From assembly GCA_000827495.1 (NCBI GenBank), contig KN817553.1, positions 200,283-264,282 on the forward strand: DNA of 64,000 bases, given 5' to 3'. The translations under genes were made by a program, and so were the position numbers. Below, in pieces: positions 47,869 through 59,568 of the stretch (within the stretch, counting starts at the first letter, position 1; each line of letters starts with the position of its first letter). Source of the stretch: Hypholoma sublateritium FD-334 SS-4 (Eukaryota > Basidiomycota > Agaricomycetes > Agaricales > Strophariaceae). The notes below the pieces were generated by a model. It was given only the letters and a program-made list of their open reading frames with translations. It was not told the origin of the DNA and made no database searches.

Positions 47869-48905
47869 TCACCACCGCCTTCTAGATTGGTCTCTACTAC
47901 GGTCATCATTGCGGCGGGATGATCCATCCCATCGCCTATCGCGATATCTATGGGCTTCCTCGACCTCTCGCCGATTGAAGACATCCGCATATCCACTAGG
48001 CTCTCCGTGTGTCGTGTTTGGCGTCGCGCTGACCTCCTGTTCTCGCTTTTTCCGCCGTATTAACTCCATTGCACGCTCCCTTTCCGAGGATTCACGAGAT
48101 AGTCGTGCTTGTACTTCAGGAGGTTTGTCGGCGATGGTCTTTGAGGGTAGTGGAGGTCGATATTTCGCTTTTGATTGAGAACTAGAGCTAGAAGAGCGTG
48201 TGGCGAGTTGCCTCTCTATCGATGTGAGTGGGTCATGCGCCTGCTTGCGAGACTCTTCTCGTTTCCTGGGCACAATGGGATCAGTATTATATAAACGGGC
48301 TCTTGGAATATGGATGTTGATTACTTCTTCTCGTTTTCCTTCTCGTTTTGTTCTTCTTCTATCTTATCACGATCCGATGAATACCATGGATTCAAGTCCT
48401 TTGCTGAAGGGGCCAAAGGGACCCCTTTCTCCATCTCGGCGGGCGCTTTCTTGGCGAGCTTGACGGACGCAGCAATGGTACTCTATTAAATGGAATGAGC
48501 ACAAGGAATTACGTGCAGAGATATACACGAACAAGTTCCAAATCCTCGAATAGATTTATGTGGCCATTCGTGGTCGGCAGCACTGCACCTTGAATTGAGC
48601 TCGTGGAGGCAATGTACTTCAGATCATCTTCGTCTTGCCGTCGTTTGCTCTTCTTCTTTTCAATCTTCTCCGATACCCCAGCTCTCTCGCGAAGCAGATC
48701 TATGCGCGCTTCAGCGTCCTATAATACTGGTCACATTGATGAACAGTCCATGGATATACCGATAACTACTCACTGCAAGCATCATTCTTCCTTCCTCCTT
48801 CTCCTCTTTTAGCTTGGCCTCTTCTTCATCTTTTCGAACCTTTTCGATGTTGTCCCTCCGATAAGGATGGTAGGATTTGTGATGAGCGATGTTCAACTTT
48901 CCCAT
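47869..48905 (-). CDS. CIR_N-domain (LENG1-like) nuclear protein
   Basis: Four exons on the minus strand: 48905-48774, 48718-48533, 48482-48325 and 48265-47869. They total 873 nt and encode 290 aa. The N-terminus 'MGKLNIAHHKSYHPYRRDN' followed by a Glu/Lys/Arg-rich helix is the CIR_N domain. 'DAEARIDLLRERAG' and 'GHINLFEDLE' then match the fungal relatives of human LENG1. The second half is disordered and very basic, ending in an Arg/Asp/Ser-rich tail ('RRNDDRSRDQSRRRW') reminiscent of splicing-associated proteins. CIR_N proteins include pre-mRNA splicing factors such as Cwc25, so a nuclear role in RNA processing is likely but not proven. The gene is divergent from RAD1 across about 213 bases. 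Confidence 0.82.
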
Positions 48906-49118
48906 TGTCGTGGCGGTCAAGCGACGGTCAATATCTGAAGTTTGAACATTCAACACAGTACGGGCCGTGGCACGTTCCCGGCTTTGTGATCATAATGTGA
49001 CTCAAATAGCTCTTGCTCTCTACCACAACAATTGACACTACCTGCATGAATTAAGAACGCTGGGCGCTTTTTCCAGTGAACGCTGAAGAAGTATCGGTCC
49101 CCTGAAAGACGCGTAAAC
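48906..49118. promoter_or_regulatory. short bidirectional promoter between LENG1-like gene and RAD1
   Basis: The 213 bases between two opposed start codons must hold both promoters and 5' UTRs. No TATA box is evident, as expected for housekeeping genes. Confidence 0.55.
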
Positions 49119-52100
49119 ATGTCCACTTTACTCCCATTCCACAAGAGCATTCTAGCGAAGATCCATGACCCAATTACGAGCGACCTCCTCATTTTGGCTC
49201 GTGGTTTGGGTCTTCGTCGAATCATATGCACGTTGATGAAGATATATGACACTCCTCAAAATCTCGTATTATTGATTAATGCTACGCCGGAAGAGGAGTC
49301 TGCAATTGGAGAGGAGCTTGGGATCATGGGATGCAGGAAGCCTGGTTTGAGAGTGATCAGTTACGAAACGAAGGACCGGTGCGTTCCTACCCTCGCGCAC
49401 AAGTGACGATTATTTATTTGTTTATTTATCATAGCGCAAATTTGTATTTGCAAGGCGGCATTATTTCTGTAACTTCACGCATATTGGTTGTTGATATGCT
49501 GCAGGGGGATATACCGACAGACCTCATCACTGGAATGCTGATTTTACACGCAGAAAAGTATGTCAGTATCTCTGTCTACGTATGCGAGATTCACTTTAGG
49601 ATTCAAGAGTCACGCCATTGGTGTTGGAAGCGTTCATTGTTCGATTATTCCGAGAAAAGAATAAAGAAGGCTTTGTGAAGGCATTCACCGACCAGCCTGA
49701 ACATATCACGAGTGGCCTATCGCCCCTTAAGAACATCATGAAGGAATTACAAATTCGTAATGTGCATATATACCCCCGGTACATCCCATTATTTGTGGAC
49801 TGTAGCATTGCTGATACCCCCTAGGTTTCATGAAGATATCAAAAAGTGTCTCGAACGGCGAAGAGCCGACGTCGTTGAACTATCTCAAAACCTGACGGAA
49901 CCCATGGCCGACATCCATCATGCCATCATCCAGTGCATGAACACGACGCTCTCAGAGCTCAAACGTTCAAATACAACTGTATGTCCCGCATACGACACGT
50001 TTTCTTGACATCCTCACGGTTCATCGTTATGCAGTTGGACCTCGATGACTTCAATGTCGAGAACGCGTACTTTCGGTCATTTGAAATCATCGTTCGTCGA
50101 CAGCTGGACTCTGTCTGGCATAAAGTCGGTCCAAAGACCAAGCAGCTCGTCAATGATCTGGGGATCCTGCGGCGTCTGTTGCAGTGCGTGTGTTATTTTT
50201 CGTCCGCCCAGCGTTTCATTCACCTACCTTTTAGCTACCTTCTTACCTATGATCCTCTACAATTCCATGCTTACCTAGAAACACTCATAGCATCCAATAC
50301 TATCACTGTGGCTGGCGCTGTCAAACAGCACCAATCTCCATGGATGCTGACAGATGCCGCCAACATCATCTTTCAATCAGCTCAACGTCGGTGCTACACC
50401 ATCAGTACCACAGTGAAGCCGAAACGAGTCATCGACCTCACTGAAGACGACGACGCCTGGGAAGCCCTGGCTGAGGCGGAAGGTGTTACTAACAAGGGGA
50501 AAGGAAAGGAAACGGACGCCAGGCCTGGCTGGCTTCCCGAAGGCTTTGACCCTGTGCTTGAAGAGTTGCCCAAGTGGAATCTTCTGTCCGAAATTATCTT
50601 GGAGGCTGAAGGAGAAATAATCAGGCAGGACAGCCTCAAGAAGCCTGGGTCGACTTGTAAGTGGTTGTCACTGAAACTGCTTCCGTTTTCTGATCGCATT
50701 CTCTAGTGTTGCCCAGTTCTTCAAATACGATCTTGGTAATGACCTCATCAACCCGGGAATCCAGTCTTCTCACCGAATTCCTGTCCACTCTGGATCGTGA
50801 TGCGCGCCCCGGAAGTCGAGGGCGCTCGATGATGATGCGGAAACTGCGTCTTTACCTATGGTGGAAGCGACAGGTCCACAAACAAGGCGAAAAACACCTC
50901 TTCCCCATGCCTGACGGCAACAGACAGACTATGGAGGGATTTGACAGGATGTTCGCAGAACAAGACGGCATCAGCGAGGCATTGAAGAAGAAGGATAAGG
51001 AGAAGGCACTACGAGCGCAAAGTAGACGTCGCGTCCGCGGCGGGGGCCCAGCTGCGGGATCCTCCATTCCAAAACCTGAGCCCAAGGAACCAACTTTGTA
51101 TCCATTACAAAATGAGGCGGACAAGATCTCGCGGTTGTACGTTTATCGTAACTGGTCAAAGAATGGACGCTGATACACGTACTTCTCGTAGTTGGGATTC
51201 GCAGAACGAAGATATTCTCTCAGTCCAGGCTTTGAACCTCGTTGATCATGAAATGGGTATTCTGGACTTAGAGTCAGTCAGTTTGGAGAGTGAATTCGAT
51301 GTTCACTACGGACTATTAGCACCGGAAGAAACTGTTATTGTCCGCGCGTATTCAGATGATACGGACGATCAAATCTTGCAAGAAATCAAGCCCAAATTCA
51401 TCGTCATGTTTGAACCCGACATGGACTTTGTGCGACGCATAGAGGTAGGCGGCATGTGTTTTATATGTAGACTGGTCGCTCCTTGACGCCACGTAGGTTT
51501 ACAAAACCTCGAATCCAGGCTTAGCAGTTCGCGTGTACCATATGGTGTATAGCAATAGCTGCGAAGAACACAAATATCTCGCTGGTATCCGAAAAGAAAA
51601 GGACTCATTTCAGCGATTGATCAAAGAACGCGGAGTGAGTAGAATGTAGCGCTGCAACTTCTATACTGATGCAATATTCATCAGTCAATGCTCATCACGT
51701 TGACCGAAGATCGCAAGGACCCAGGAGATGTTATAATAAAAACAATTAGCTCACGTTTAGCAGGAGGCAGGCGAGAGCTTAGCAAAGAACCGTCCCGAGT
51801 AAGTTCGACCTCATCGCATCACCGTAAAATGATATATCGACCATTTCCATAGGTCATTGTAGACATGCGCGAATTTAGGTCAACATTGCCCTCCCTGCTT
51901 CATGCTTCTAGTCTTCTGGTCACACCTGCCACGTTGACGGTCGGAGACTACGTTCTGACTCCAGACATATGTGTGGAACGCAAGAGTCTTCCCGATTTAA
52001 TTCAAAGTTTCAATAGTGGTCGATTGTTAGTCTGACGAACTCTTTGTCAATTGGCGTCTCTAATATATTCTTTTTCTATCAGATATACGCAATGCGAAAT

Positions 52101-52683
52101 GATGGTAGCGAATTATAAATACCCCATTCTTCTCATCGAGTTTGAAGAAGACAAGTCCTTCTCACTTGACGTACGTTGTCTGGATTGGTGCATCTTTCAG
52201 CTTACTTATCATGAACAGACCATTGCCGAAATTAAAACCTACGGAAAAGCGGGTAGCAGGTATCCACCCAAGAAGCACCCAGGCCCTTCCGACACGCCCA
52301 AATATACGTCACCTACAATCCAGAGTAAAATTGTATTGTTGACCATATCATTCCCGCGACTTCGCATTATTTGGTCGTCCTCGCCGTATGCGACGTCGGA
52401 AATATTCAACGACCTTAAAACCAACAATCCAGAACCCGATCCCGCGAAGGCCATTGCAATAGGAGCTGACGACGACCCCGACGTCGGTGCTGGCGTGAAT
52501 ACCGCTGCGGAAGAGCTCCTACGATCCCTCCCGGGCATCACCAGTAAAAATTCTAAACATCTCATGAGTCGAGTCAACAGCGTAAGTGAACTCTGTAGAT
52601 TGACCCTTCCAGCAATGCAGGAGATATTAGGAGCGGAGGCGGCCCAGAAATGCTATGCATTTTTACACAAAGGGGATAGATAA
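49119..52683 (+). CDS. RAD1: DNA repair endonuclease Rad1/XPF
   Basis: Thirteen exons: 49119-49378, 49435-49557, 49608-49778, 49825-49978, 50035-50183, 50235-50656, 50707-51133, 51192-51444, 51497-51634, 51685-51798, 51853-52025, 52083-52170 and 52219-52683. They total 2937 nt and encode 978 aa. The N-terminal half is the inactive helicase-like region with '[17 protein letters not shown]', '[11 protein letters not shown]' and '[11 protein letters not shown]'. The ERCC4 nuclease domain carries '[19 protein letters not shown]' with the catalytic ERK at about residues 779-781. The C-terminus has '[13 protein letters not shown]', the helix-hairpin-helix segment that pairs with Rad10/ERCC1. The enzyme cuts the 5' side of damage in nucleotide excision repair and removes non-homologous flaps in recombination. 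All motifs are intact and the length is normal. Confidence 0.94.
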
Positions 52684-53086
52684 CATGTGTCCGTATCTCA
52701 TATACTGCTTTTCAAACGAGGATCTGCTCATAATACAACCTTATTAGAAATTATCCTATATCATCTGAGTTCTAGTAGCATCCCATTCAATGATTAAGAC
52801 CCGAACTCGTTGCTCATGCGAAGCCACGGCGTGATAGAAGCATGAATGCCACGTTTGAGCCTATAAGGCTCGAAAACGCCAGCGAACTGTCCGCGTCCAA
52901 AGTCCTTACCTCTGTGCCGTTTATGTCAACCAAAAGACTAGGCGCGCCCATCGCAGAGGTTGTGTTGAGATTGATGTGTAACATTATCTAGGTGCGCGGT
53001 CTAAGAGTATTCTAGGGGTAAACTTACGGATTAGTTCGCCACGTTGTAAGTAGGTCGTCCGAGAGTTCACTGGCCCTGACCTTGTC
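52684..53086. other. intergenic region, possible lost 5' exon of the kinase
   Basis: A 50-codon frame (ATG at about 52842 to a TAG at about 52993) looks mildly coding ('VPFMSTKRLGAPIAEVVLR') and could be a first exon of the kinase gene, but I see no convincing splice link. Confidence 0.3.
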
Positions 53087-54232
53087 GTGATCTTGAATAG
53101 GTCCTATATGTACCTTGCTCAGAGCATTCGGAGTATCGTTTCATATCGAGGCCTCCCGGTGACGAAAGTCAAGACCACTTACCTTTATGGCGGTTTTTCA
53201 AACGTTCACCGTGCGGAGCTATATGGAAAGCCCGTTGCTATCAAAATGCTCAGATGGTACGGAAATACAGACACAAATCCAGAAAATAATAGAAAAGCCA
53301 AGGTGGGGACAATTTGGTGTCCCTCAATATATAAGTGATATAATCATTAGGACTTCATTCGCGAGCTCGCAATTATGGAACTGTTGGGATCCCACCCAAA
53401 CATCCTTCAGGTTATCGGATCATCGACATATCAAGGTGTTCCCTGCCTTGTGCTTCCATGGATGTACAATGGAACCATTGTAGAATATATTCTTTCTAAA
53501 TCTAACGCACCTAGCGCTCAAACTCTATGTCGCAAGAAGCTTGTGAGATTTTTTTTGTTAAACATCTGGTTTTTGGTGAATAACAACGATTTCATCAGAC
53601 GCGGGACATTACGAGAGGTATGATTCATCTCAAGCGATCATGAATAATTCACGGGGATTTGAAAGGCGTGCGTTCTATTTCCATCCTTGTATTTAGTTGA
53701 TCGCTAATGATGTTTCTCCTTCACAGAGCAACATTCTCGTCAGCGAAAATGGGGATGCTGTTATAGCTGACTTCGGACTCTCGGCCTTCACCGAGTGTCG
53801 CTCATACTGGAATTTCCCCATCGGATACAACACGGACGATTCTGGAAAATCGGGAGCTGGTACTCTACGCTGGATGGCACCTGAACTCTTTATCCCAGAA
53901 GATTTTGACAGATCAGCCGCTCTACCAACGTTTGAAAGCGAAGTCTTCGCCTTCGGAATGACGATATATGAGGTCGGTCCTACAGCCCTTGCTTTGCAGA
54001 CTTCCCCCGAAGCGCTTCTTTCTTGTGGTCGACTCAGATCTATAGCGGACGCATTCCGCACTACGAAGACAACATTTGTTTGGTTATTTCCAATATAACG
54101 AAAGGCAATCGCCCCCAACGACCCGCAGGCCTCCCTGACCATATCTGGCGCCTTATCCAGAAATGTTGGGCGCACCAACCGGCCGTGCGGCTCACGATCG
54201 AGGCCATTCATATGCGGCTTAGAAGAGAGTAA
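53087..54232 (+). pseudogene. TKL-like protein kinase, interrupted in the catalytic loop
   Basis: Exon pieces can be joined across good introns: a nucleotide-loop region 'YLYGGFSNVHRAELYGKPVAIKML' (in part) with the VAIK lysine, 'ELLGSHPNILQVIG', 'VPCLVLPWMYNGTIVEYI', the catalytic 'IIHGDLKG' and 'SNILVSENGDAVIADFGLS' with DFG. Then come 'GAGTLRWMAPELF' and a final lobe ending in 'CWAHQPAVRLTIEAIHMRLRRE'. The HGDLK form of the catalytic loop is typical of the large agaricomycete TKL-like kinase family. A TGA at 53641-53643 sits in frame two codons before 'IIHGDLKG', where relatives have Gly. The splice sites on both sides fix the frame, so the stop cannot easily be spliced out. The 5' end is uncertain. 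Either this is a recent pseudogene or the base is a sequencing error. Confidence 0.75.
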
Positions 54233-54696
54233 GACAAATGTGTCCGTGTAGTGAGAAAATAACTAATAGCGCCCTTTGAACGAATGAGTCAACAGGAATA
54301 AAGCACGATGTTTCTAGATGTCTAGAGGAACTCGTTTTCAACAAATCAGAAACGGTCCTCCAGACATCTGAAAACATCGTACTTTGTTCTTGGTGCTTCT
54401 GGATCATCCCAGGTGAGTATGGTAACTGAAGGTTCTACAGTCGAAAATTCGATCAAGTGGGAGTCGACAACTTGCAGAGAGACACGATGTGATTATGAGC
54501 CGTAATTTTGTAGATACGCTTCACGGCACCATCCAAGCGTCATACATACAGAATAACTCTGCTCAAAAAATAGCGAACTTATAAAACGTGTACATCGTCA
54601 AGACGCAGTAAAGCAACCAAAGAAAAAGAAAACAAGCAAAGAGTGGGGTATTAAAGATAGAAAGGACAGTAAAGTTCAGGGAACAACGAAAACACA

Positions 54697-55858
54697 TTAG
54701 TCCAAATCCAAAAGCGATGTCGGCTTGTCGCCTTCGATAAAGCCGAACCATTGGGGCAGCAGTGACCACACTTCGTCTCTGGCCTTCGATGTTGCCTCAG
54801 CAAAGTCGGCCTTGCATACAGAGCACAGTTTCAGCCCACACTGGCGCTGCCCGTCCGAGAAGTCGGTCCGTGTTAGCATCTCTGTAGCCTGTATAAGCGT
54901 GTAGAGCGGATCTGCGTCGCGGCCACACGCAATCCCTCCGACAGACCGCAGAATGTTAAGCATGATAAAGTAAAATGACTCGTGGCACGGACGGCTCGGG
55001 GTTTCGCCGTCTGTGCGGTTAAGGCATTCCTCGGCCGGGCACCGGCAGTGCAGCTCCCTGGCGATAAAAGCGGCCATGTAACGCTGTGTGGCCTCCCGCC
55101 CGCGCAGGGTACGACACAGCAGATCGCGGGAGAGCCTGACCGGCCGCTCCAGAAGCAAAGGAGTGTTATGAAGTTGGTTGACCAGCCGCTCGAAGGCGGT
55201 GTGCGGAGATATGGTTCCAGTCATGATTTTGCTAGGACCGTAGCGAGATAGATCGTACAGAGCCGCGGGAAGGATAGAAGGGAGGTTCATGTCCAACGCC
55301 AGCTCGATGACCAAGATTGGGTGTGCGCAGTGGTCCCTGGGGACGTAGCGGCCATTTTCGTCAGTAGATCGTCGTTCGCGCTCATCCCATCCAGTGAGAG
55401 TAGATGGCCAGTCCGCGTCCAAGCGAGAGAGGCAGCGTTGTCGCAGATGCTCCACGAGATATTTTGAAGAGAGGCGGAGGACGGCGGCAATGACAGGAAA
55501 ATCTGAGGAGCGAGATTTTTTGAAGTACCTAACAGCAGAGCGGCACTGTGGGTTCAAGGAAAAGGCAGTTGTCATGATACTGTACTTACAAACCATCATA
55601 GAGAGCACTCAAGAAGTAGAAAACGTCAGAAGGGCAATCTTGCAGCTCCACATAGCCACATCCGTCAACCAACTCTTGGTCGTTGGGCTGAGGAATAGAA
55701 AAAAGGTCGCTGAATACTTCAGAATGGCGTTCCAGTTGTCCGCGATGAACTTTGAAAGCGGCCCCTCCCGCAATTACGACAATATTTCCATCATGAAACC
55801 AGAAGTCTGAACGAACCAATTTACTGGATAGATTTGGCGACAGCTTTTCTTTGACCAT
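54697..55858 (-). CDS. BTB/POZ domain protein
   Basis: Two exons on the minus strand, 55858-55590 and 55528-54697, total 1101 nt and encode 366 aa. The BTB domain spans about residues 15-115: 'SDFWFHDGNIVVIAGGAAFKVH', then 'RHSEVFSDLFSIPQ' and 'DVFYFLSALYDGLYF'. A 'LRLSSKYLVEHLRQRCLSRL' helix follows. The C-terminal half has a CxxC-type set of cysteines ('CGLKLCSVCKADF') and hydrophobic helices of the kind seen in the expanded BTB family of mushroom genomes. BTB domains mediate dimerisation and Cullin-3 adaptor roles, but the substrate is unknown. The start is set by the ATG at 55858 just before the conserved BTB core, and the intron phase is consistent. Confidence 0.85.
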
Positions 55859-56848
55859 GAAGCTAGTACGAACGCGTTGAGGAACGCTAGAGTTCTAGAG
55901 GTTGGGGAAAGAAGAGAGTAGATATTTAGCGTCCATTGCCAAGATAAACGAGTTCGGGAGTGTGATCGTAACTGGTGATATTTGAGAGTAGACCGCGGAG
56001 AGGCTGACTTTTGGTGGCCTCAAACAAGTACCGCTGTTGAATGACGAGCAACCGACAGGCAGTCTGGGCTGTATCTTTGGACGCTTTTCCTTGGCTTGTC
56101 CACATCAAGTTCAAGTTCCTCGAAATACCGACGTTCCATCGTGTAGCTCAAAGAAAAGTGGCTTGAGAATTGAGAGCCGCACTCGGAGGATTATGATCAC
56201 GATGAAGTTGGAACGAACTTGTGGCTGGCCGCTGGGTTAAAATCCAAACATGTGACCTGTTATAACCGGACAACCTGCCAATTGCCGCCTTCAGGCTTCA
56301 GCTTGCCTTCCACTATTCCACTATCAACAAGTTTGCTTCAAGTCTATTCTCACCACTACGACATACATACACAATCGTCGGAACGTGAGGTTAAATAAAG
56401 GCGATTGTAAGTATAGCGACCCGCCTGTCGAGAATTACACAGTGTGAACCTTGAGCTTGAATTCCCTATCTCATTTTCCACACAGGCGATGCCAATTGCT
56501 GGCCAACAAGTCGCAGTTCAATTGCGCTCACAAACGCCAACCTCAAGTTGATTTCCAAGGTCGAAGAACGCGTCCTGCAGCCATGCAAGGGTACATGAAA
56601 AGAACTGTAGGTATGTTTCTTGTCTGTTTTGGTCCCATGGATGTTGCGGCTGAACCAAACCTTGACCCAACCACAAATGAATTCGAAATCACTGCGCAAT
56701 AGCTCGCCATGCGCTCACTCCTTCAAAGATACCACTAAATTCCCACGCCAAACTATATCATATAAAGGCTTCCATTCGACCTTGCGTTCACACTCAGCAT
56801 CCTGCAGAACGTCTGCCTGTCTTGAGGCTTCGTATACTTAGCGCGACA
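55859..56848. other. intergenic region with promoter of DLH1
   Basis: No gene is supported. The right end carries a TATA box (TATAAAG, 56761-56767) about 80 bases before the first dienelactone hydrolase start. Confidence 0.5.
56761..56767 (+). promoter_or_regulatory. TATA box of dienelactone hydrolase 1
   Basis: TATAAAG lies 81 bases upstream of the ATG at 56849. Confidence 0.6.
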
Positions 56849-57990
56849 ATGTCGACCACGTCTCCAGTCATCGCCGGCCCAATAACAGACCACTGCGCTC
56901 AGGGGGTTAAACACACTGGGGAGCCGGTGGGAAGGGTCGAAACGATCGCTGGGGTCGAGACCTACATATCGGACCCTCCTGCGGGTACCCCGGGACCGAA
57001 GAAAGTGCTTCTGTACTTTGCGGACGTATTCAGTCCTCTTTTCATTAACGCCAAGCTCTTGCAAGACTATTTCGCTTCCCATGGTGGGTAGTTCAGCGTT
57101 ATCGGTCAACGCCTTGGTAGACTGATGGGATGGACAGGTTTTCATGTGTTGGGACTTGATTATTTCTTCGGCGACCCAATTCAGAACCATTCGGACGACC
57201 CGGACTTTGATAGGGCGGCGTGGTTCACTAAGGTGCGAGGACTCGCCAAGGAGGCAACTCCAAAGTGGACAGAGGCAGTGCGAAAGATCTACGGTATGTT
57301 TACAGGGTGTATCTAGATATTTACTTACATCGTTCCAGGCGAGGATGTGAAATATGTGGCAGTCGGTACGAATCTTTGCGTACCGGTAAGTTGGGGATCT
57401 TTGTTAACCATGCGACAGGTTACTGCTTTGGTGGGCCATTTGCCTTGGAGATAGCGACAACCGACAACGTTGTAGCCGGTATGTTATTAACAACGTAGAG
57501 TTAAGTCTCAAATATCTTAAGCATGCAATCAAGCTGCATTTGCGCACCCCGCTGCTTTGAACGAAGACCATTTCAAACAAGTGAAAAGTACGCTTCCACG
57601 ACCTTTCATTTAAGGCAGCATTAATTACCTCCTCTCTCTTAGAGCCTTTGCTCCTCTCCTGCGCAGGTAAGTCTGGTGCGATTGCCATGCCTGTCATATT
57701 CTGACCGGAATATTCAGAGACGGATGGATCTTTCCCAGCAGCATCACGCCATCGCGCTGAAGAGATATTGGCTGAGATTAAGGCGACATACCACGTCCAG
57801 CTCTTCTCTGGTGTGTCGCACGGATTTGCCACACGCGGCGATCCCAACGTTGAGAATTCTCGTGCGTATCTCGGTCAGCTATCCAATCCTTTTTCTTTTC
57901 TTAAAAAATGCTTCGTCCGCAGGCTGGGCCAAGGAAGAATCGGCGAGGGGTGTTATTAATTGGTTCAAGAGGTTTACGGATACTTCCTGA
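56849..57990 (+). CDS. dienelactone hydrolase family protein, copy 1
   Basis: Eight exons: 56849-57083, 57138-57293, 57339-57365, 57419-57478, 57534-57587, 57643-57666, 57718-57861 and 57923-57990. They total 768 nt and encode 255 aa. The fold is an alpha/beta hydrolase of the dienelactone hydrolase (carboxymethylenebutenolidase-like) family. Its triad is readable: nucleophile Cys142 in 'GYCFGGP', Asp188 in 'CAETD' and His220 in 'SGVSHGFA'. The N-terminal block 'VETIAGVETYISDPP' and 'LLYFADVFSPLFINAKLLQDYF' is typical of fungal members. Bacterial relatives hydrolyse dienelactone in chlorocatechol breakdown, but in fungi the substrate is usually unknown and detoxification of aromatic lactones is a guess. 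Two exons are only 27 and 24 nt. A paralogue with matching internal exon lengths starts 425 bases downstream. Confidence 0.88.
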
Positions 57991-58415
57991 CCACAAGACT
58001 GTATAATTTAAGAAAGTTGAAATGCAGATCACCCGATAATTCCATGTCCACTCCCGTAAGCACAAGAAATTTCCAGGCATTCTAAATTGGTCTCGCGATG
58101 AGAATAGATTTCATGATAGTACCCACCTGCTTGATAGGCCGCTAGATTGTGTTATGCCTTCAACTTCGATATTCAGTTGCTTGTTCCCGTGCCCACATAG
58201 GATCCAATAATACACTCAATATCCCCAATCATTTGACAGGCAGCACAGGCCATAAGAACGCGTAACCCGGCACTGCGACAGAAGATGCAGTCTATCGCAC
58301 CTTGCTCGGTTATGTTTCCGGCGACAATGTACATATACGAGATTGGACACTCGATACTGGACGCAACCAAGCTCGCTGTGTTTTACACCCATTTTCCGAC
58401 GCTGAGTTCAAGGCA
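57991..58415. other. spacer between the two dienelactone hydrolases
   Basis: A 425-base gap with no supported gene. It must carry the promoter of the second copy, but no clear TATA box is seen. Confidence 0.5.
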
Positions 58416-59568
58416 ATGTCAGCTTCGACCGATTCTCCTCTTCTTGCCGGGCCGCTGGGGGATTGCTGTATCAAAGGCTTGAAGCACGAAGGCGAACCTG
58501 TCGGCCGAATCGAAACCATTGCTGGGTTCGAGACGTACATCTCTGACCCACCCGTTGGCACCACCGGAAGGAAGAAAGTTATTATCTACTTCGCGGACGT
58601 CTTCGGCCCTTTCTATATAAACGCTAAGCTTCTTCAAGATTATTTTGCAAGCCACGGTATTTGTCAAATATTAGCAATTTGATCACTGCTCATAACTTTG
58701 GCCATCTATAAGGGTACACTGTCCTGGGGGTTGACTACTTCTTCGGAGATAACATTTCAAGCCACTTGGGGAAAGACGGATTCGAAATGCTGCCTTGGGC
58801 GATGGGCAAGTTCGAGAAGGCGCAGAAAGAAACGCCGAGATGGATTGACGAAGTTCGAAAAATATATGGTATTTGATCTGCTTTACGCGTCATACGCCTC
58901 AGTGTTAACAACACTGTGCAAAGGCGAAGATGCTGCTTATTGTGCAATAGGTCAGCATATGGTATTATCTTTCTATTTGTTATGCACCGCTCATTTATCA
59001 TCTTTCAGGATATTGCTTCGGCGGTCCATTCAGCATTGAGATAGCCGCAACTGACAAAGTCGTCGCAGGTACGTCGTCACGCTTACAATTTGACTTGTTA
59101 TTCTCACTTCCAATGTAGCTGGATTTGCTCATCCGGGTAATATAACTGAACAACATCTTCGAGACCTTAAAAGTAAATATTATATTCAATTGCGTGTCAT
59201 TGCACATAAGTACTAACCGAATGATATCAGAACCATTTTTACTCTGTTGCGCAGGTATGTACTGTTCTTTTAACACCGGACTAATTCTCAAACACGATAA
59301 CTGCAGAGACCGACCAGACGTTTCCGACTCCTGCTCGCCACAAGGCCGAGTTAATCTTAGCAGAAGTGAAGGCGACATATCATATTCAAGTATTTTCGGG
59401 AGTCGTCCATGGGTTTGCAACGAAAGGTGATATCACAGTGGAGAACAGTCGTAAGTGACCATGTGCATTTCTACTTGTACTGCTTATTGATATCGCATCC
59501 TTCAATCAGGTTGGGCCAAGGAGCAAGCTGCGCAGAGCGTGATCAATTGGTTTAATCGATTTTCTTGA
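58416..59568 (+). CDS. dienelactone hydrolase family protein, copy 2
   Basis: Eight exons: 58416-58656, 58713-58868, 58924-58950, 59009-59068, 59119-59172, 59231-59254, 59307-59450 and 59510-59568. They total 765 nt and encode 254 aa. Exons 2-7 have exactly the same lengths as in copy 1. Only the first exon (6 nt longer) and the last (9 nt shorter) differ. The catalytic set is conserved: Cys144 in 'GYCFGGP', Asp190 in 'CAETD' and His222 in 'SGVVHGFA'. The proteins differ at many positions, most clearly around 'GKFEKAQKETPRWIDE', so the duplication is not recent and both copies look maintained. The role is as for copy 1, with substrate unknown. Confidence 0.88.
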
